This document shows, piece by piece, positions 57,369-64,000 of a stretch of DNA of 64,000 nt (positions are counted from its first letter, which is position 1; the number at the start of each line of letters is the position of its first letter). The stretch is from Alphaproteobacteria bacterium (GTDB lineage: Bacteria; Pseudomonadota; Alphaproteobacteria; Thalassobaculales; Thalassobaculaceae): contig JAJEAR010000065.1 of the NCBI GenBank assembly GCA_022822665.1, positions 1 through 64,000 of the forward strand, read 5' to 3'. The position numbers were made by a program, and so were the translations under genes. The notes below the pieces were generated by a model. That model had not been told where the DNA came from. It did not search any database and was given only the letters and a program-made list of their open reading frames with translations.

Positions 57369-58618
57369 CCCCAGATCTCCCGGTCACGCACGACCTCGCC
57401 GGCCTGGGCACTCCGGATGCAGTCGGAGAGCGTGCCGAACACCGGCATGTAGCCGGTGTTGCCGTGGGCGTAGTAGGCGAACTTTGCCGAGTTGGTCATC
57501 ATCACGCCGGGTCGCGGAGGAAGGATTGCCGTCACTACGACACAGGTATCGACGACAAACTCGACCCCCAGGGCCTGCAACGCCTCGCAGGTGCCGTCCG
57601 CCTGCAGTCCGTCGAAGATGTGTCGTCCCAGGCAGATGTAGACCGGGACCACGAACTCCCGGCCGGCAGCGAGACCAAGCACGGCCCGGCACTCGTCGCC
57701 CGAGAAATGCGGGCTGCCGAGTGCGACGCAGTCGACGGGGCCGGATCCAGCCAAACTGAGACGGTCGCGCGCATCCACGATCAGGTCCCGGGTTACGGGC
57801 ACGGTTTCTTCCGGCGCCCTTCCATGAAGCGCAGCCGCCGTGTCCGGTGCTTCGGGTGTTATGCCGGCGATGTGCGTCAGTGCCACCGCGCCGGTGGCCG
57901 CGGCGGCGGCACAAAATGACTTGAGCTGATCCTCGCGCACCGGTGTCGGGATCCCGCTGACGACCGAGACGGCGTCACCGGCGATGCGTCCCACCAGCGC
58001 ACCGAGCACGGCGAAGAAGGCATCCTCCCGCAACAGCGGATCCGGCAGTCCGGATAGGTCGAACGACAGCCTGGCCGTGCGGTTTTCCATGCAATGCAAC
58101 CCGTAATACGGCGCCCGGCCGGCGATCGCGCAGGCGAGGTCCAGGAAGTCGCCGTAGCGGTTGGTCCTTGCTCCCAGCACCGTGTTGGCGAAGGCGACCG
58201 CGTTCGACTCTCCCCAGGCGACCTGCTGGCCCATCGCGGGACGCGTTGGCATCTGGTAGGGCGCACAGGTCCAGGTGGGTGCACAGCCCATGCGCCGGTG
58301 CGCCTCCATGAGGCGGTAGGCCATTTCACGCTGCGGCCCCGGGAGCGTGACCTGGTCGGCCTTGCGGAGATTCAGCGAGGCGACATTCGTGGTCGCGGGC
58401 ACGGTCACCCGGGCACCTTCTTCTGCCAGTCTTTCGCAGAACAGCACGCCGGCGTCACCGTGATAGAGGCAGCCGTCGATATGGCCGGAGACGATGGGTA
58501 CCAGCCGGTCCGCCCCCATCATCCGGGCGGACTCGACTACGATCTCCATTGCCATGCGTTCGCCCACGGTGCCGGTGGCGCCTGAAAGGACGCCTCGTTC
58601 CTGCTCGCTCAGCTTCAA
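57365..58618 (-). CDS. Aconitase X catalytic (large) subunit, DUF521
   Basis: This 417-residue protein has family features LVPIVSGHIDGCLYHGD near residue 45, TTNVASLNLRKADQVTLPG, a cysteine in RMGCAPTWTCAPYQMPTRP and DCVALGSPHFSGDECRAV; such cysteines hold an Fe-S cluster in this family. Known two-subunit members are cis-3-hydroxy-L-proline dehydratases. The TTG start (MKLSEQERGVL) has GGAAGG upstream and matches usual length. ATGs at 58690 or 58717 would add residues without homology or a ribosome site. Confidence 0.87.
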   Translation of the reverse strand: MKLSEQERGVLSGATGTVGERMAMEIVVESARMMGADRLVPIVSGHIDGCLYHGDAGVLFCERLAEEGARVTVPATTNVASLNLRKADQVTLPGPQREMAYRLMEAHRRMGCAPTWTCAPYQMPTRPAMGQQVAWGESNAVAFANTVLGARTNRYGDFLDLACAIAGRAPYYGLHCMENRTARLSFDLSGLPDPLLREDAFFAVLGALVGRIAGDAVSVVSGIPTPVREDQLKSFCAAAAATGAVALTHIAGITPEAPDTAAALHGRAPEETVPVTRDLIVDARDRLSLAGSGPVDCVALGSPHFSGDECRAVLGLAAGREFVVPVYICLGRHIFDGLQADGTCEALQALGVEFVVDTCVVVTAILPPRPGVMMTNSAKFAYYAHGNTGYMPVFGTLSDCIRSAQAGEVVRDREIWG

Positions 58619-59607
58619 GACAAGCCGCCTTCCGGTATCTGTTCGGTCAAGGGCTCCGGCAACCCGAAGCCATCCCCGACCGGTGTTCATGCCGTTGCCA
58701 TGGCCAGGGTCCGGCACCGTGTTACCCAGCGTACCAGATCATCAGGATACTGCGGTTTGCCGGCTTCCGCCTGCCCGTGTTTGTCGTGCCGTGTCTACAC
58801 AACTTCAGGGGACTGTTCGAGGTCCGGCCGTTCCTCATGGGCCAGATGGCCCCACCTCCCGAGCCACCTGTGCGGCCATTCGCGTTGGCCCGACCCGATA
58901 TCCCTGACAACATCGGGTACAATTTCCGCCGGAGCGGCCCGGACACGGAGCGGCGGTCGGAACACGGTTCCCGCAGACGCGCAGCCGGCGCTACCGCCCG
59001 GGCTGAATGGCGAATGCACGACGGCCTTTGTTCCCCGAACGCATGTGCGGCCAGGTAGCGGATCCGCGACGCCCTGCGGCAGTCTGTCCCCACGCCTGAC
59101 GCCGGGCCAGCCCTGAGCGTGTGCCAGCCACGCGCCAAGCCTTCGGCCCCACTGTGCCGGGTGGGATCCCGCCTCCCGCCCCCTTCCCTCTGGGCCCGGT
59201 CCTCGCGCAACCCGTCACGCATCGGGTTCGGTCCGGACCAACCTCCATGCCCTCCGTGACGGGTTGATACCGCTATTGGCGAGAGGTTCCGGCGCAGGTC
59301 CGGCAACGCCAACATCGCTTCCGGATCGCTGCCCCGGCCACCGGTCCGGCCGAACCGCATCACGATGGTTTCGGATCAGGGCGGTGAACGCGTTGTAGCG
59401 TCCGAATTCACGCTGGATCCCACCGCGGCTCGCTTTCGGTTCCCGGATCTGCACTCTCCCGCATCCGGTGTCGGGAAGCGGGAAGACCTGGACGAGGGGC
59501 GGCGCCGTCGTGGTGGAATGGCAGTGCGTGTCCACTCCGCGGGCAATGACGGGTCCACCGGATCCTAACTATAGTCGGGATCCGACACCGGTTTCTGGCA
59601 AGGGAGC
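58619..59607. other. About 990 bases upstream of the hydroxyproline cluster without a recognisable gene
   Basis: Several open frames occur on both strands but all are low-complexity arginine/glycine/proline-rich shadows. No transposase, transporter or regulator motif was recognised. The only supported element is the promoter at its right end. Confidence 0.45.
59546..59575 (+). promoter_or_regulatory. Putative promoter of the choline sulfatase gene
   Basis: ATGACG, an 18-base spacer and TATAGT lie about 32 bases before the ATG, which also has GGGAG upstream. Confidence 0.4.
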
Positions 59608-61131
59608 ATGCGCATGGCCCGGCGTCCGAACATCCTCTTCGTCATGGTCGACCAGCTTGCGGCGCAAGTCCTGTCTGCCTACGGCGGAAAACGTGTGAAG
59701 ACACCGCATATCGACGAGCTCGCCGCCGACGGTGTCGTGTTCGAAAATGCCTACTGCAATTTCCCGCTCTGCGCTCCGGCACGTTTTTCGATGTTGAGCG
59801 GACAACTGCCCTCTAGCATCGGCGCGTTCGACAACGCGGTCGAGTTTCCCGCCTCGGTACCGACATTCCAGCATTACCTGCGCCTTGCCGGCTACCGAAC
59901 CTGTCTTGCCGGCAAGATGCACTTTGTCGGCCCGGACCAGCTGCACGGCTACGAAGAGCGGGTTACCACGGATGTCTACCCGGCTAATTTCCTGTGGACG
60001 CCGGACTGGCGGCTGGATCCGGAACAGTGGCTCGAGTGGTATCACAGCATGCGCGCCGTGCTCGATGCAGGACCGCACCGCAAGAGCGTCAACATTGCCT
60101 ACGACGACGAGGTCGAGTTCGAGGCAATACGATGGCTGCATGAGTATGCGGACCAGGGTGACGACCGGCCGTTCGCACTCACGGTCTCCTTCTTCTCGCC
60201 ACACGATCCCTATCTGGCGCCTCCGGCCTGGCTTGCGCGCAGCCAGTCGAACGGGGCCGACCGGCCGAATGTTCCCGATATTCCGCTGAACGAGCGCGAT
60301 CCGCACAGCCGCCGACACTGGTTCCTGACCGGTCGTCACCTCGACCCGATCAACGAGGCAGACATCCTGCGCATGCGTCTGGCCTATTCCGCGGTGACGA
60401 GTTACGTGGACGCGAAGGTCGGCAGGATCCTGGATACGCTGAAACAGATCGGTGCAGCCGGGAACACCTTCATCGTGTTCACCTCGGACCATGGTGATTC
60501 GCTCGGTGAACGCGGGCTGTTCTTCAAGATGTCGTTTTTCGAATGGTCGGTCCGCGTACCGCTGATCCTGCACGCTCCCTTCGCCTTCGGGCCCCGGCGG
60601 GTGCGCGAAAACGTCTCTCACCTCGACCTGTTCCCGACCCTGCTCGAACTGGCCGGAGACGGTGAGATGCCGGAACCGGCCGTGCCGGTCGACGGACGCT
60701 CGTTGATCCCGTTGGCGACCGGATCGGCGATGGACTGGCCCGATACCGTGCTGGCGGAATACACTGCCGAGGGTGTCAACGCGCCGATGCTGATGGTTCG
60801 CCACGGGCGGTACAAGCTGATCACGAGTTACGAAGATCCGCCGCTGCTGTTCGATCTCGACGTCGACCCGGACGAGACCCGGAACCTGGCGGGCGACGCC
60901 GGCGCGGCGGACATTCAGGCAGATCTCGAAGCGATCACGGCCGCAACCTGGGACCTGCCGGCGCTTGACAGGGCGGTGCGACAGGCACAGGCGGCACGGC
61001 GCGTTGTCGGCAGTGCGCTCGCAACCGGAGCTCGCCAGTCCTGGAACTATCAGCCGATGCGTGACGCCTCGAGGACATATTACCGTGAAGCAGGTGACGT
61101 TCGGGACGCCTACTCCGGAAGTATCGGTTAA
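59608..61131 (+). CDS. betC: Choline-sulfatase
   Basis: This 507-residue type I sulfatase has Cys55 in LCAPARFSMLSGQLPS fitting the CxPxR rule for conversion to formylglycine. FVMVDQLAAQVLSAYGG supplies the N-terminal metal Asp, GKMHFVGPDQLHGYEER follows near residue 110, and the second metal site is FTSDHGDSLGERG near 300. SMRAVLDAGPHRKSVNIAYDDEV and the C-terminal extension are typical of BetC, which releases choline from choline-O-sulfate in the cytosol. No BetI-type regulator was found beside it. Confidence 0.9.
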   Translation: MRMARRPNILFVMVDQLAAQVLSAYGGKRVKTPHIDELAADGVVFENAYCNFPLCAPARFSMLSGQLPSSIGAFDNAVEFPASVPTFQHYLRLAGYRTCLAGKMHFVGPDQLHGYEERVTTDVYPANFLWTPDWRLDPEQWLEWYHSMRAVLDAGPHRKSVNIAYDDEVEFEAIRWLHEYADQGDDRPFALTVSFFSPHDPYLAPPAWLARSQSNGADRPNVPDIPLNERDPHSRRHWFLTGRHLDPINEADILRMRLAYSAVTSYVDAKVGRILDTLKQIGAAGNTFIVFTSDHGDSLGERGLFFKMSFFEWSVRVPLILHAPFAFGPRRVRENVSHLDLFPTLLELAGDGEMPEPAVPVDGRSLIPLATGSAMDWPDTVLAEYTAEGVNAPMLMVRHGRYKLITSYEDPPLLFDLDVDPDETRNLAGDAGAADIQADLEAITAATWDLPALDRAVRQAQAARRVVGSALATGARQSWNYQPMRDASRTYYREAGDVRDAYSGSIG

Positions 61132-61871
61132 CGCCTGTGCAGCACGACCCACAGCCCGGGCCCAGTGCGACATTCGGGATGAGGCGCAGGAGGCCGCCAG
61201 CCCGGAACGCGATGGGGGTGCGGCCCTGCCGGACTCCCAGGTTGTCGGCAGTCATGCTGCCCCTTCGATCTTCCGGCGGATCGGTTCGTCAGGCAGATGC
61301 GTTTTCCGCGGGGCAATAGGTGTCGCGTTCCAGGTTCCCGATGACCGGGACTATGTCCTTGTGAATCAACCGCCGGGCATCAGGGCCGTACCGCAATCAG
61401 GGACAGCACAGAGCAACAGGACGCGCCGCAATCGGCGTCTGCGAACCAGAAAGCCCGGACCGGCGACACGGCAGGACGCAGCCAGTTGTCGGGCGCGGGC
61501 CGTACGGGGGCAGCGGTGTCGGAGCGAACCGCCGGAGGCGTTCTCCCCCGAGAGTCCAAGGACGGGAGGCGCCGGGACGCTGGCCCGCCTGATCGGAATT
61601 CCGCCACAGCCCTGTTCCGGGCCGGGCATGGTGCCATAGAAGGAAATCCGACGGGTCGGTGGCGGGTCCGGGTCCTGGCACTTCCGTAGCCGTTGGCCGG
61701 TGCAGGGAGACAGGAAAGGAGCCCTTCAGGACCGATGACAAAGCCCGGGATGCGGCTTCGGGCAGCGTCGATGACGGTGGGGTCGTTGACAGCCGCGGAC
61801 GGCGGGCGGCTGGCGCGGCAAGCGGGCGAAGTGCACACGCCCTGCACGCGACAGGTCCCCGCCCTGACCAG
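61132..61871. other. 740-base stretch between the convergent choline sulfatase and GMC genes
   Basis: No gene, RNA or clear terminator was recognised on either strand. The length is unusual for a convergent gap in such a genome. Confidence 0.45.
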
Positions 61872-63497
61872 TCAGGCCGCGCGGGCAGCCTGGCCCAATT
61901 CGGTTTCCGCGTCCTCGAGGATCATGTGTGCGGCCTTCTCGCCGATCATGATCGAGGGTGCGTTGGTGTTGCCCGAGGTGAGTGTCGGCATGATCGAAGC
62001 ATCGACAACCCTGAGCCCGGCCAGCCCATGCACCCGCAGCCGGTCGTCAACCACGGCCATCGGGTCCGATCCCATCTTGCAGGTCCCCACCGGGTGGTAG
62101 GTGGTCTCGGCCGTCTGCCGGACCCAGTCGAGCAGCTCGTCGTCGCCGGCGCGCGATTCGCCCGGCGCGATCTCCTCGCCGACGAACCCCTCGAGTGCCG
62201 GCGCTCTCATCCAGTCGCGCGCCTTGCGCATCGCGGCCAGCAGCTTGGTGCAGTCATCCATCGTGGAGAGAAAATTGAACCGGATCGCCGGTGGGTCGGC
62301 GGGGTTGGCCGAGGCAATGTGGATGGAGCCGACACTGTCCGGACGCAACACGTGGGTGATCAGCGTCAGCCCGCGCTGATCGGCAATGCTCATGTTCCGT
62401 CCGATCAAGAACGGCATGATCGACATGCCCACATCCGGCGAATCGAGACCCTCGCGGGTCCGGACATAGGCGCGAACCGGCGCCGCGGGCAATGACAGGA
62501 ACCCTTCTCCCTTCAGGCCGTAGCGCAGGACCTGTCGCACCATTCCGATGCCGCGGGCCAGGTCGTTGTAGGTCACGCCGGCCCTGGTGACCGCCCACTT
62601 CATGCGCGGTGCGTAGTGATCGCGCAGGTTTTCGCCCACGCCGGGCAGCTCGTGCAGCGGTTCGATTCCGAGGTCCCGCAGCAGCCCGGCCTGGCCGATC
62701 CCGGAAAGCTCCAACAGCTGCGGCGAGTTGATCGCCCCGGCGCTCACGATCACCTCTCGGGTGGCAAGGGCCTGGAAGGGCATCGCGTTCCGGCTGTAGC
62801 GCACGCCGGTGCACCGCCCGCCCTCGAGGATGAGACTCCCGGCGAGCGCGTCGGTAACGATCTCGAGATTGGACCGTCCGCGCGCCGGGTCGAGGTAACA
62901 ACGCGCGGTACTCATTCTCCGGCCGCGCTGAATCGTAGCCTGGGTCAGGCCGACCCCGTCCTGGCTCGCGCCGTTGTAGTCCGGGTTGCGCCGGATGCCG
63001 ACCTCGTCCGCGGCGGCAAACAGGGCGTCATAGAGCGGTCCACCCTCGCGCGGATCGGTGACCCGGAGCGGGCCGGAGCGGCCGCGGTAGGTATCGTCCC
63101 CGCCGTCATAGCGCTCCATCGACTTGAAGAACGGCAGCACGTCCTGGTAGCTCCAGCCACGGTTGCCGAGCTGGGCCCAGTGATCGAAGTCCTGGGCCTG
63201 GCCGCGCACGAACACCATGCCATTGATCGCGCTCGAGCCGCCGAGCAGCTTGCCGCGCGGAACGGGAATGCGCCGCCGGCCGGACCCCTCGTCGGGTTCC
63301 GAGGAATAGAGCCAGTTCGCCCGCGGGTTGTCGATCAGCTTCGCAAACCCCACCGGGATCCGCGACCAGGGATGGCTGGGCCTGCCGGCCTCGAGCAGCA
63401 GCACCGAGCGGCGTCCGCCATCTGACAACCTGTTGGCGAGGACAGAGCCCGCGGAACCGGCGCCGACGATCACGTAGTCATGACGGCTTTCCTGCAT
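61872..63497 (-). CDS. GMC-family oxidoreductase, second copy
   Basis: This 541-residue FAD enzyme has DYVIVGAGSAGSVLANRLSDGG at the N-terminus, signature 1 VPRGKLLGGSSAINGMVFVRG, signature 2 SAGAINSPQLLELSGIGQ, and active-site His and Asn in YHPVGTCKMG and SGNTNAPSIM. AAGGAG precedes the chosen ATG. It is an alcohol dehydrogenase of the choline dehydrogenase/PEG dehydrogenase group. Its position facing betC suggests, but does not prove, choline as substrate. It is clearly distinct in sequence from the copy at 24667. Confidence 0.88.
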   Translation of the reverse strand: MQESRHDYVIVGAGSAGSVLANRLSDGGRRSVLLLEAGRPSHPWSRIPVGFAKLIDNPRANWLYSSEPDEGSGRRRIPVPRGKLLGGSSAINGMVFVRGQAQDFDHWAQLGNRGWSYQDVLPFFKSMERYDGGDDTYRGRSGPLRVTDPREGGPLYDALFAAADEVGIRRNPDYNGASQDGVGLTQATIQRGRRMSTARCYLDPARGRSNLEIVTDALAGSLILEGGRCTGVRYSRNAMPFQALATREVIVSAGAINSPQLLELSGIGQAGLLRDLGIEPLHELPGVGENLRDHYAPRMKWAVTRAGVTYNDLARGIGMVRQVLRYGLKGEGFLSLPAAPVRAYVRTREGLDSPDVGMSIMPFLIGRNMSIADQRGLTLITHVLRPDSVGSIHIASANPADPPAIRFNFLSTMDDCTKLLAAMRKARDWMRAPALEGFVGEEIAPGESRAGDDELLDWVRQTAETTYHPVGTCKMGSDPMAVVDDRLRVHGLAGLRVVDASIMPTLTSGNTNAPSIMIGEKAAHMILEDAETELGQAARAA

Positions 63498-64000
63498 CAG
63501 CCCTGCTCCTTGCATACTGTTCCAGCCTGTGGATCGGGAGCGAGGATAGCCCGGCAGTGGCGGCACTGCGAGTGGTTCGGGCTGTGCGACCGCCGCCATC
63601 GGGTTCGAACCCGGGGGGCTGCGCGTCTCCACCTCGCAACCGGGGGTCTTCGCCTTCCTGCCGGAGCGTCCCGGGACCTTCGTGTCATCGGAATTCCTGC
63701 CTGCGCGCCCGTTTCACGGCGATCGTCGATCACGGCCACCGTCGTGCGACGAAGCGGACCGGGTACGCGCACGGCCGGCGTGTATCTGTCCGGACGGTCT
63801 CTGCCAGTCACCGGACGCGTTTCAGTCGGTTAACCGCAATATCCGGAGTGCCGGCTTGCTCTGAGAGGCCGGCAGTCGCGGCTGGACGGCCTTACCTGCG
63901 TACGCGGGAGAACTCCACACTCCGCACTCACGCCATCATGACGGGCGCACCTTGCGGATCTTCAGGCGGTATGCCGCCGGACGTCGTCCGGTGCGCGGGT
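63498..64000. other. Last 503 bases of the window, no supported gene
   Basis: A palindromic GGGTTCGAACCC near 63602-63613 mimics a tRNA T arm, but no matching acceptor or anticodon arm was found on either strand. No protein with recognisable motifs is present. Confidence 0.45.

Noticed and set aside
58722..59363. 213-codon open frame on the minus strand upstream of aconitase X
   Set aside because: Composition is arginine/glycine/serine rich with no motif, and it overlaps other frames of equal quality, as expected by chance in GC-rich DNA.
60935..61255. 106-codon minus-strand frame over the end of the choline sulfatase gene
   Set aside because: It runs antisense to a certain gene for much of its length. 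The remaining part has no recognisable family.
63590..63640. tRNA-like T arm around GGGTTCGAACCC
   Set aside because: The sequence is simply palindromic. No acceptor stem, D arm or anticodon arm could be fitted on either strand at the right distance.

Overview
The window is high-GC DNA (by eye about two thirds G+C) with alphaproteobacterial gene content and order. Evidence is the pyrB / HxH-less pyrC-like / plsY / topA / rnr / ctpA-type peptidase series, a separate rpmG, the sdhE-mfd-DUF502 group, and a GlnT/GmaS-type glutamine synthetase beside the three split glutamate-synthase-like subunits. No ribosomal RNA operon, CRISPR array or intact insertion sequence was seen. Several long gene-free stretches and at least five decayed genes point to a genome losing genes. 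Choline-sulfate, betaine, methylamine-type and hydroxyproline functions, with an SbmA/BacA transporter, would suit a marine or host-associated heterotroph; that lifestyle is inference.

Left part (1-9.9 kb): the 3' end of a ricin-B-like lectin gene, a degenerate tRNA-Ser with a CUA anticodon, an AT-rich hairpin island, and a broken HigB-HigA-ImmA toxin-antitoxin locus. Then comes a complete BMP-type nucleoside ABC transporter operon (binding protein, ATPase, two permeases), an exported-type aldo/keto reductase, a DUF6064-like membrane protein, a HEPN-like small protein with acylphosphatase, and an AEC transporter.

Housekeeping block (9.9-26.7 kb): aspartate carbamoyltransferase with a dihydroorotase-like protein lacking its metal-binding HxH, PlsY, a PurB-family lyase where alphaproteobacteria often carry dprA, topoisomerase I, RNase R without its usual N-terminal helix-turn-helix, and an S41 lipoprotein peptidase. 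A DAO-type oxidoreductase, SbmA/BacA, a choline-dehydrogenase-like GMC enzyme and rpmG follow.

Metabolic middle (26.7-48 kb): a minus-strand operon PPK2 - small unknown - CobW GTPase - dihydropyrimidinase - LLM flavoenzyme, joined by 4-base overlaps; NIPSNAP and PhyH genes; a minus-strand series mgsA-mgsB-mgsC-gmaS-cupin-CoA transferase for N-methylglutamate-type amine assimilation; prfC and a divergent P1 peptidase sharing a promoter core; a proXWV-type betaine/choline uptake operon; a ribbon-helix-helix antitoxin with a dead toxin remnant; and a membrane adenylate cyclase.

Right part (48-64 kb): an acyl-CoA synthetase, Mfd, SdhE, a DUF502 protein, then a hydroxyproline-type cluster (Ser/Cys proline-racemase homologue plus two-subunit aconitase X) beside a frameshifted amino-acid ABC ATPase. 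Last come choline sulfatase and a second GMC oxidoreductase. Coding density is clearly lower here.
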